A stretch of 64,000 nucleotides of DNA from Nematostella vectensis (Eukaryota > Cnidaria > Anthozoa > Actiniaria > Edwardsiidae). Within the stretch, counting starts at the first letter, position 1, and each line of letters begins with the position of its first letter. A model generated the notes under the pieces. It was not told the DNA's origin. It made no database searches and saw only the letters and a program-made list of their open reading frames with translations. The stretch spans positions 11,080,494-11,144,493 of the forward strand of contig NC_064047.1 in NCBI RefSeq assembly GCF_932526225.1, in the 5' to 3' direction. The position numbers and the translations under genes were made by a program. Below, piece after piece: positions 22,417 through 33,300 of the stretch.

Positions 22417-23357
22417 AGGAGTTTCGAGATGTGTGGAAGTTTCTATCCTAGGGGGGTGAGGGGATTTGAATACAGCATGCCGAGAGGTTCGACGTATTTT
22501 GACATTTTCCCTTTTCTGTCTTTCTTGAGGTTGACACCTTTGAATGTGGTCATTTGGTGGTAGATATAACTACGTAGGTATTTTAGGCTAAGACTTTACC
22601 CCTCGTAAGGTTAGTGGCAAAGTGAGGGTTTTAATTTTTATTCTTCGCCGAGGAGAGAGAGGGGGCATGGAATTGTGGTCCCCCCCTTGTCATGCCCCCA
22701 CACCCCCCTGGCCTAGCGTCTAACTTTCCAATATCTGTACAGACTTGGCACTATCGCAGTCTAGTGTTGACTTTGTACATAATTTCCTTGCCTTAACCCG
22801 ACAAACTCTATAACTTTGTACACAATTTTCTTTCGGCAAACCATTCATCAGATGGAACACAAGAATTGATCTGATTTTCAAGAGATTTTGCAGGTATGTA
22901 GACATTTAGCTACGCGTCAACACGGTATCTCATTTTTTTCCATTTTGTTCTTCACACAAAAGTTTAAGGTGTCAATCCCTTCAAGAAGCTAAGATTTCGG
23001 TGTGACAGCTCGAAATACATACTTTCAGATAAAAGCTCTCATCGATTACTATATACATATTATTGAAAATAAATTTTAATCAACGTTGGTTAAATTAAAG
23101 CAAATATGTTTTCAATTAGGTGCACCTTGTGTTTTTTGTTTCCGAGTCGCGACGGGTTATCGGTAAAGGAAGCCATCTTGCAGTTACGATGGCCGTTAAA
23201 CGGACAATCAATGCCGAAAGCGCCGAAAAGCACGAGACGTCTAAAAAGCAGAAAATAAATGTACATACGCACATGCACCCTAAATTAACAGCAACGTAGG
23301 GCTCAGTAACAATCAGAACCTTTCTCAATCGCTGGCCTTGTGGTTATCTGTACTTTG
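22417..23357 (+). repeat. Duplicated block B1
   Basis: Runs from AGGAGTTTCGAGATGTGTGG to GGCCTTGTGGTTATCTGTAC and recurs at 24597-25486. It contains a CCATCTTGCAG motif and a stretch ATAAATGTACATACGCACAT kept in both copies. No coding gene seen. Confidence 0.85.
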
Positions 23358-24327
23358 TGGGTAAAGGTAGCTAGGAAAGTTATCCGTATTGATGTTGTAA
23401 GTGTTACCAAGAATCAGTCACGACTCTCAAACGGAAGGCACTTGGTGGACGTGTGAATGAAAAAAGCCGTACGGGTCCAATTCATTACACTTTTATTGTT
23501 TTTTTTTTTTCTTTCACGGCAATAACTAAGTGTTCCATGCATGTCACGAGGCTTAGTCACAAACCGAGGGACATATCTACATTATCCTCATCAACAACAA
23601 AGCACAGCACTGTGATTATAATTTCATACAAACTGTATTAACTCTTTCAGACTTTTTTAATACAGAGTTAACAGAGGATGATCCAGGGGGAATTAAAAAA
23701 ATAGAATAAGATATCGAGAGAGGTATACCAGGGATTTTGACTGCCATGAATGTCCCCACCCCCTCCCCGTGGAAATGTGAAGGGCCCGCATTTAGCTAAT
23801 GCAATTAGCACTAGATATTCGTTCACGTGCACAAAAAGCCTAAAATTACTTCTAATAAGCATCGCCGTCTTAGATTTAAATGACAAGAGCAACAAATTGG
23901 TATTCCAGTCATCGTAGTAACACTGAAAGTATCTTTCAGCAGGAATTCAATAATGAACATTGCAACACCATGTCTGGAGTCTAAACGCTTTGTCAATATT
24001 AGTCAGCATATCTGTGTAACTACGGTGGCTCTACAATTTCTCAAACGAACATACAATAAACAAAAAAAATTAATAGATACAATAAGTAAACATCAAATAA
24101 ATAATCAAATAAATAACGAATACAAAAAGTCGCGAAGATCATCTTTGTAAATACAACGTGGGTGAGTGGAAGGCATCCGCAAAAAGACTGGCCTCTGGCC
24201 ATTGGCCTTTATCCGCCCATTACTAGGCTAAAAATGGGACGGGGAATTCGTCTGGCCGTGCCAAAATTTTATAGCAAAACAAGTACCAGGGATAGACTTA
24301 CCACTGAAAGAAATACATAACCCCAAT
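23358..24327. other. No gene seen
   Basis: AT-rich spacer between B1 and the first C block. Small open frames here have no recognisable protein features. Confidence 0.4.
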
Positions 24328-24463
24328 CTGTATACACCCAAATTCCTCACAATTTCCCAAGCGTCAGTTTCACGCGACGCATATTCTGCATATCGGCACG
24401 AAAACCCCGAAAACACGGACGAGGTCGCATATCGCGGCCGCTATCTTCGATTACATAATTCAA
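24328..24463 (+). repeat. Repeat block C (three copies)
   Basis: A block containing CCCAAATTCCTCACAATTTC, ATATTCTGCATATCGGCACG and AAAACCCCGAAAACACGGA, ending near GCGGCCGCTATCTTCGATTA. It recurs at 25491-25625 and, partially, at about 26370-26480 (GCGGCCGCCATCTTGGATTA). Confidence 0.8.
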
Positions 24464-24596
24464 CATGGCGTCCGTGAGGGGTTTACCTGCCGGAGAAAAA
24501 GGTGGCTAGGTGTTGCGTCAGACTGGGGCGCTTATGTTTGCAAAAGGAGCTAAAAGAATTCGCTGAAGCGGAAATTCCAAAGATCACGTAGACGGG

Positions 24597-25486
24597 AGGA
24601 GTTTCGAAAAGTGTGGAGATTTCTATCCTAAGGAGTGAGGGGATTTGGATATTAAGCATGCAGAGAGGTTCGACGTATTTCGAATTTTTCCTCTTCTGAC
24701 TTTCTTTTGATCTGGTAATTTGGTTATAGATTTTACTCCGTGGGTATTTTAGGCTCAGAGTTTTACCCCTCGTAAGGTTAATGCTGTCAATGTGCGGGTA
24801 TTTTTAATTTTTATTCTTCGCCGGGTGGAGAAAGGGGCATAAAATTTTGGGTCCCCCCTCCCTCCTTGTCATATTAATTTCACCCCCTGGCCTAGCGTCT
24901 TACTTTCTAATATCTGTACACACTTAGCACAAGGGAGTCTAGTGTTGACTTTGCCCTTGCCTTAACCCGACAAATTCTATAGCTTTGTACACAATTTTCT
25001 TTCGGCAAACCATTCATCAGATGGAACACAAGAATTGATCTGATTTTCGAGAGATTCTGCAGGTTTGTAGACATTTAGCGACGCGTCAACACGGTATCTC
25101 ATTTTTTTCCATTTTGTTCTTCACTCAAAAGTTAAAGGTGTCAATCCCTTTAAGAAACTAAGATTTCCGTGTGGCAGCTCGAAATATATACTTTCAGATA
25201 AAAGTTCTCATCTATTACTATATACATATTATTGAGAATCTATTTTAATCAACGTTGGTTAAATTTAAGCAAATATGTTTTCAATTAGTTGCAGCTTGTG
25301 TGTTTCGTTTCCGAGTCGCGACTGGTTATCGGTGAAGGAAGCCATCTTGCAGCGCCGAAAATCACGAGACGTCAAAAAAGCAGAAAATAAATGTACATAC
25401 GCACATGCACCCTAAATTAACAGCAACGTAGGGCCCAGCAACAATTAGAACCTTTCTCAATCGCTGGCCTTGTGGTTATCTGTACT
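24597..25486 (+). repeat. Duplicated block B2
   Basis: Direct, slightly shorter copy of 22417-23357; an internal stretch around GATGGCCGTTAAACGGACAA present in B1 is missing. Confidence 0.85.
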
Positions 25487-25490
25487 TTTT

Positions 25491-26480
25491 ATACACCCAA
25501 ATTCCTCACAATTTCCCAAGCGTCAGTTTTACGCGAGGCATATTCTGCATATCGGCACGAAAACCCCGAAAACACGGAGTTCGCATATCACGGCCGACAT
25601 CTTGGACTACATAATCCAATATAGCTTGGATTACATAATCTACTATGGCGACGGAAACATCGAGATTCCCGATGAGGAGGAAACTCCAACCATCTGTTAC
25701 AAACATTTGCAGTCAAATTTTTTTATCCATGTTTGTAGCTCTGTTATAAGGAGATTATCTGAGGCTGATTGAATAGAATAGCCGATATGATGGCGTTTGA
25801 TCGCGAGTTATGTGTAAAAAACTCTCTAAATAGATTATTATTATGACCACAACTGTTATAGATCCAGGTATCGATTTCCCTCTGGGAGGGCCATTCATGT
25901 CCAGCATGAACAAAATGTCTCACTCCACGATCCGTGTCTTGGCTATATTTGTGATTGGAATCCCCTATAACTCATAAAACGACTCTCGAAGCGAATTTGG
26001 GAAAGCGTTAGGATAAGAAATACTTAGGATAAGAAATATCGTGCGAAGACACAGGTAGACCAAGGTCTTTATTTGTCCCTATATACTTACGGTAAAAATA
26101 GGGCGAAAAACAAAAAAAGTGAAAAATAAAACAACAGTTTAAAAGACGTGTGTAGTCTAGTGTTGTGTTTATGTTTACTTTTAGCGTGTTCTCTGGCCGT
26201 ATTAGAGCGCCTTTTTCAAGATTCAACATTCACGATTTGAACTCTTAACAGAACGAAGTGAAAGATAGGAAAGTAATGTTGGACGTCTCACGTTCCGTCC
26301 TCAAAAACACACTTCCTCCCTCTTAATGCGCTCAAATCACGGCGACATCCTCCCAAATAGCTGGAGACCATTCAGCCCAGTTTCACGCGTTGCATATCTC
26401 CACGAAAACTCCAAAAACACGGAGTTCGCATATCGCGGCCGCCATCTTGGATTACATAATCCAATATGGCTTGGATTACG
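25491..26480 (+). repeat. C copies 2 and 3 with intervening D1
   Basis: C copy 2 (25491-25625) leads directly into block D1 (25648-26009). C copy 3 begins near 26370. The order C-D-C-D implies tandem duplication of a composite C+D segment. Confidence 0.7.
25648..26009 (+). repeat. Duplicated block D1
   Basis: Runs from GACGGAAACATCGAGATTCC through GAGGCTGATTGAATAGAATA to CTCGAAGCGAATTTGGGAAA. It includes one member of the 139-bp family. The second copy, D2, is at 26543-26897. Confidence 0.85.
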
Positions 26481-26542
26481 TAATCTACTATGGCGACCGT
26501 GAGCTAAATGAATTCGCTGAAGCGGAAATTCCAAAGATTACG

Positions 26543-26897
26543 TAGACCGGAACATCGAGTTTCCCGATTAGGAGGAAACTCCTGTTACAAACATTTGCGG
26601 TCAAATTCTCGATCCATGTTTGCAGCTATGTTATAAGGAGATTATCTGAGGCTGATTGAATAGAATATCCGAAATAATAGCGTTTGATCGCGAGTTATGT
26701 TTAAAGAACTCTCTAAATAGATTATTATTATTATGACCACACATGTTATAAATCGAGACATCTATTTCCCCCTTGGAGGCCATTTCATGTCCAGCATGAA
26801 CAAATGAACTCCACGATCCGTGTCTTGGCTATATTTATGATTGGAATCCCCTATAACTCATAAAACAACTCTCGAAGCGAATTTGGGAAAGCTTTGG
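26543..26897 (+). repeat. Duplicated block D2
   Basis: Second copy of D, beginning GACCGGAACATCGAGTTTCC, with small indels relative to D1. Confidence 0.85.
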
Positions 26898-27386
26898 GGT
26901 GCGCCGTCATAGGTATCAAAGAACGAGGATACTATTGGCGATTCTCCGGTAAGAAATACTCGCTCCAAGTGGGTGCGCGCGAATTTCGGAAGCAATATCG
27001 TGTTTATCGTGTGAAGATTCTTCATTCTCCATGGACACCGATTGATTGACGTCCAGCAAAAACGATTTCAAAAACCTTTTGTCCCTACTATGCTCATGTG
27101 ACTGAGAACAAGTATCTGAAAGCATCCGATTTGATTCGCCATTTTATAACTAATTACACTATCAAACCAATAGTTTCTTTATTCTGAACCTGGACTTGGC
27201 ATGTTCTTAGAATTTGGTGTAAGCATAGGCGGGACATGGTTAAAAAAAATGTTTTTTTAACAAAAAAGAGTGCATGTATGCTGAAATCTAGCTCTAGATC
27301 TTCGTCAATGCCTTGGAAATCCAAAATAAAGACGCAAATAAGACTTCCACCTATTTGATATGTTTTTCCTTTTAACAGTGGAGAAG
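26898..27386. other. Upstream region of the peroxidase gene
   Basis: No separate gene seen. A pyrimidine-rich TTTTTCCTTTTAACAG at 27363-27378 looks like an acceptor of a 5' UTR intron, so the promoter and first non-coding exon may lie here or farther upstream. Confidence 0.45.
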
Positions 27387-30300
27387 ATGAAGCATCTATT
27401 TGCTGCACTGCTTATACTGTACTACGCATGCGCAGGTCGTTGTCATGACGATGATAACGTAACACCACAACTCCCAGATCACGTGATCAATGAGGCAGAG
27501 AAAGAGGCGAAGCGAGAAATAGATGAAGACAAAACCGAAATAGCTGGCCAACAGCCGCTGGCCAGACACCATCACTATAATCGTGTGGTGCCGAAGTGGG
27601 AGCCTTTGCGTAAAAGAGTTAATCTTATGGAGCGAACAGCGAGGAAACTTGCAAGGAAACTTGGGTAATTTAAGACTCTGGCAAACATATGGGCTTTTCA
27701 CTCCTTCAGGGGAGAAATACATTAGCTAAATACATCTACAAAGAATATTATGATGATATTTATTTTATGAAGAAATAATTTGATATTTGAAATTATTGAC
27801 ATCTGAATAAGTCTAGTTAACTACGAAAATTTTACGAATAACAGTTTTTTGTGCATTGTATTTATTTGGTTTACGATCACGAGTATTCGGGCCTTTTGTG
27901 TTGATTCGATCGAATTTGAGATATAGAACAAGGTGGTTGTCAGGTATATTGAAATGCTGCCTTTGACAATTCCCATACATGCTTTTGCTCCGGCTTCGAT
28001 CGATATTTTAAAATTTCTAAAACAAAAGGAATCATTTGTAACGCCCAAGATATGAATACCTGAATCTCCTTGATGCTTCAAAGCTACTCACTGACCGACA
28101 CATGGCATTTTATGTTTGCAGTATTCCCGTGGTAGACGCGGCAAAACTAGTTCAGCAAAAGCATCGGTCTCGTCGTCTGGCGGGCGAGTGGAGCTCTGGA
28201 GGTATAGAAAACAAGACGTGTGAATCAGACGAGCGCTATCGCTCCATTAGCGGGATTTGCAACAACTTCTTTAACAAATACTGGGGCGCTGCCTTCTCTC
28301 CCTTTGCGCGTGTCGCTAATGCAGCATACGCTGACGGGATGTCAGCACCGCGGGCGGCGGTGGGAGGAGGAGATCTGCCCAACGCTCGTAAAGTCAGTTT
28401 TACAGTATTCAAGGAGGAAGATCGCCCTTCCACGAAGGTTAGAGTCATAGCATTATCGTTATCTCATAGAGAATATGGTGAAGTTGGTGGTGGCAATAAT
28501 GGTAATGGCGGTTATGAAAATTGTGCACATGGCGATGATTGAGGTGTTGACGGTAAAGATTTGTGATAATCAAGGTAATTATCACTGATGGTGATTATGC
28601 TAGAGATAATGGCACAGGTTCAATTAGTGATGGTTATGGTGACGGTGATGGTGATGGTAATGGTCCAATTAGTGATGACGATGGTGATGGTGATGGCAAT
28701 GCTTTAATTTGTGATGGTGATGATAATGGCGACGGCGGTGGTGGGGGTGGTGATGGCCATGATATAAATCTGTATATTTATCTGTGTGTACAGGTCTCCA
28801 AAATGAGCGTGGCGTTTGGCCAGTTTCTTGATTATTAATACTATGTATCCGTATTTATAGGTCTCCTATATAAGCGTGGCGTTTGGCCAGTTTCTTAATA
28901 ATTAATACTATGTATCCGTATTTATAGGTCTCCTATATGAGCGTGGCGTTTGGCCAGTTTCTTAATAATTAATACTATGTATCCGTATTTATAGGTCTCC
29001 TATATGAGCGTGGCGTTTGGCCAGTTTCTTGATTATTAATACTATGTATCCGTATTTATAGGTCTCCAAAATGAGCGTGGCGTTTGGCCAGTTTCTTGAT
29101 TATTAATACTATGTATCCGTATTTATAGGTGTCCTATATGAGCGTGGCGTTTGGCCAGTTTCTTGATTATTAATACTATGTATCCGTATTTATAGGTCTC
29201 ATATATTAGCGTAGCGTTTGGCCAGTTTCTTAATAATTAATATTATGTATCCGTATTTATAGGTCTCCTATATGAGCGTGGCGTTTGGCCAGTTTCTTGA
29301 TATAATACTATGTATCCGTATTTATAGGTCTCCTATATGAGCGTGGCGTTTGGCCAGTTTCTCGATCATGATATTAGTCATGGTGGTCAACCTGACATTA
29401 ACTGTACGGGGACTTGTGGACTGCAAGGAGAATGCATAGGTATCCCGATACCCGCGGATGACCCGCACTTTCCCACGAAGAACGTTACGTGTATCGAGAT
29501 GAGGCGTGACCTGCCATTCATAGAGCCTTCTGGAGCTGTTTCACCTCAACGAGAGCAGTTGAACATCAAGTCTTCATTCATTGATGGGTCTCAGGTACTT
29601 CACTATTGAGGTTGAGCTCGACTGGAGTGGTGATAACAAATAATTATAATGATAGCAGTGTTATATGATGATGACGATGATGACGATGATGATTATATGG
29701 TGATGGTCTTAGTACATAGGTGATGATACTGGTTTTGATTGTAATACGGTTACTATAGCAATGATATCATCGTAGTTTGGTGATGTAACGTTGATAAAGG
29801 ACATATATTTAAATGCATTATGATGATTCTATATATTTTGTTTAGATATATGGTGACAAGCCTGAAAGTTTTAGTGATGTGCGCTACCCAGGTAAAGAAT
29901 GGCTCCTACAAGTTCAGCCTAACCCTACCGGGGGCAAATGCCTCTTACCTCCCCAGCATGGAGGGTTTTGTCGAAGTCCTCATGTTCAGTCGATGCCGTG
30001 CTTCCTATCTGGCGATATGAGAACCAACGAAAATCCAGGTATCCCATCCACAAAAATCTTATTTAACTGAGCTATAAAGTTTGAACATACAATCGGGATC
30101 CCTATTGCTGCAAGTTTTTTAGGAGAGCGACGAGTTAAGGGGGGTGGGGTGGATGGGGAATATGAGTTAACAAGGGGGTGATTTAACAAGGGAAAGGGAA
30201 GATAAATAGTCAAGAACAATCTTGAAGAGAAGCAGAGGGAGAAGCAGATCTCGAAATATTGTGGGGATGGGGCAATACAGAAATATTAAAGTGTGGGGAC

Positions 30301-33300
30301 GCAGCCAGTCCTATACTTGTCATATCCTCAGTTTGGAGTTACCCTAAATGAAATTTTAATATTTTGCAGATGCCCTCACGCGCCCATAAGTTTAAATGAT
30401 ACTTTTAAAAAAGTATAATATAAATATAATAAAATAAATATATTTCGTTTGCTTTTACTCAACAAGTACTTATCTTACTTATCAAGTACTTACTCGACGC
30501 CTTTCTGATGTGAAATTAGCTTATTTGGAACATGTTTCATCATGTTACTTGCGCTGTGTCCTTAGCCGGATTGCGGCAGCCATTGGTGAATCTATAATTT
30601 TAACTTAACCCCTTACAGGTGTCCCACAAACTGATGTTTTGTTTTGCTTTCTCAGGTCTCCTATCAATGCATACGATTTTCCTTCGTGAACACAACCGAA
30701 TCTCAAGCGAACTAAAAAAGCTAAACCAACATTGGACAACGGACAAGCTTTACCTGGAGACGCGCAAGATTGTGATAGCCGAACTGCAGCACATCACCTA
30801 CAACGAGTTCCTCCCGACAATACTCGACACTAGAACGGTAAGTCACGAATGCCTTCCGACCAAACCCGGCATTTGAACAATAAGTCGCAAATACCTTTCG
30901 ACTTTACTCGGCACTAAAACGTTAAATCCCACAATACTTGCACTAAAATGGAAAGTCACGAGCTCCTTCCGACCAAACTCGGTAATACAACGATAATTCA
31001 CAAATACCTTTCTTATACACTCGGAAATAGAGCGATAATTCACGAATACCTCTCATATATACTCGGCACAAGAACGGCAAGTCACGAGATCCTTCCGATG
31101 ATACTCCACACTATAACGATATGTCAGGAGTTTCCTCCGACCCCATCAGACACCAGAACAGTAAGAAACGAGTACCCTCCGAAAGTACACGACGCTAGAA
31201 TGGTGATAACCAAACTACTCTTAGAGCACAATTCGAGTCAACCAAACAGTAAGGAACGAGTTTCTCCCGATCATACTCCGAGGAGCACAAACGTCAAGCG
31301 ATAGCGCCTTCCGAAAATGGTCGGCACTAGAATATCAAGCAACGAGTTCCTCTGACCATGCTAGGAACAAAATGACACACATTTGGTTCCTTATGCCGAT
31401 TAAGTATGATTATAGATTTGTAGAGAGCTATAAGGATATATATTTTGAGCGTTTCGAGGCTTTTTTCTGGTGACAACCTACAGTGCCTCGTTGCATTATG
31501 TCACAAGTTTTCCTTATTCTGGCCATGCTCAACACTTCATGATTAGCCACGAATGCCATAGTTAGTTTCCTTGTTTTATGGCTCTAGACAATCAACATCA
31601 GTTTTAAATTAACCATCATTCACTGTGATTGTAAGAGCTTGCCACTTCGGTTAACAAATAAAAATGCCAGTGTGAGGTATAGCGAGCTGGTTTATTTCGG
31701 CCATGCTTCCGGAGCGAGTGTGACGTCAATACAACAGGGGTTTACCCATCATGCCACTGGGTGCGTAACACAGGGATACCGTTACAGTGATAATATTCAA
31801 CAACCTAGATTCTAGCCTACACGTAGCCGCTACAGCAGGCCTCGAAATACTTGGGAGGCACAATACAGAACCATTACGAAAACAGCTAGGGCCACAGCCA
31901 CGCCCATATCGGTCATTTCGTTATATATATTTTTTAAATATTGGGGGCATATGAAGAAAACGTTGTTTTTGGGGGGTCTGGTACCGAGGAATCTTTATTT
32001 TCCTTTTAAAGACTTTCTCCATTGAGTAGAGATGGTCACAGTCACTGTTTGTATCTTCTGATTACAAGTCATACAGTTAACGAGGCACCTGCGGTACGGC
32101 AACCTTAAAAATGACAAGAAAGACGCAGTTTTCCCAAATAAGGAATATATTAGTTTTCTTATATGGAAGTGACGGCGTTTGGTAAAAACGACAATTTTTG
32201 GCTAATTTTTCTTGATATGGGGGGGGGGCACGTGCCCCCCAGTGCCCCGCCCCGTGGTACAACCCCTGTAGATTCTACTGAAACATTGTCAGACACACTT
32301 CTGTTATCGTTTCCAACCAATATTTGAAGAAAGCTCAAAATAACCACCTAAAATAATTAAAGTATATTTTGTTGTTTTATTTATCAAACTCAAATGACAT
32401 GATTGAGATGTATGCTTACTTACACTTGGTACTGTGCTAGGATGATAAATGTCATAGAGACCGGTCGCGTCCCCAGGATTGGCCGAGGGGGGTGCGCAGC
32501 CATAGGTATCATATAAAAAAGCGTTTGAAGATTCCTTGATGAGAGCTTAAGCAACGGGCCTTAAGCAAGGACGACGACGACGGCTAGGACAACGCGATCG
32601 TAAATAGTAATTTAATTTCCATGGAATAAGTAAAACATTATAGTCAGGGAGAGATAAGAATAGACTAAGGCATTATTTCTACAGCAACGAACGTAGTTAG
32701 TGGAGTTAACAGTGCAAACGTCCGCGTCCTCAATTGACCGTATTCACGTTCGTGGTTTTACGGAAAACGGCTAAAATGTATCAAATAGAATGCATTTCCA
32801 AATGCTGCTGTTTAATTCTGAATCAAATTCTATTGTTTTCTGCCGTCGGCGCCCGCGTTGCCGTCGTCGTTCCTTAAGGTCCCTACTATTGACCGCCAAG
32901 AGGATGCGCGCGTACTCTGCGCAACCCCGTTTGTACTCACCTGTACATGTTGTGTAATTAAAAAACTATTTATGTTGTAGAGAAGTCGATATGGTCTCGT
33001 CCTGAGGAAAAGAGGCTTCTACAAGAATTACAACGCTGCTGTCAACCCGTCCATAATTAATGCATTCGCCAGCGCCGCGTACCGCTTCGGTCATAGCCTT
33101 GTCAGGAATATCGCGCATCGTTTCGGAGCAGAAAACGGCACAATACTAATGAACCGGACGTGGGACCCCACCCCAATCTACGGCAAGGGAGGGGTAGATG
33201 CGATCCTGAGAGGACTGTCTACTGATGCTTCTCAACAAGCTGATGCGTAAGTCAGCCCTTGAGAACAGGGATTACTAGCATCGGCACTAATAATAATGGC

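Noticed and set aside
30948-31304. 118-residue open frame in peroxidase intron 5
   Set aside because: Made by the in-frame 42-bp array derived from the exon 5 junction; not an independent coding gene.
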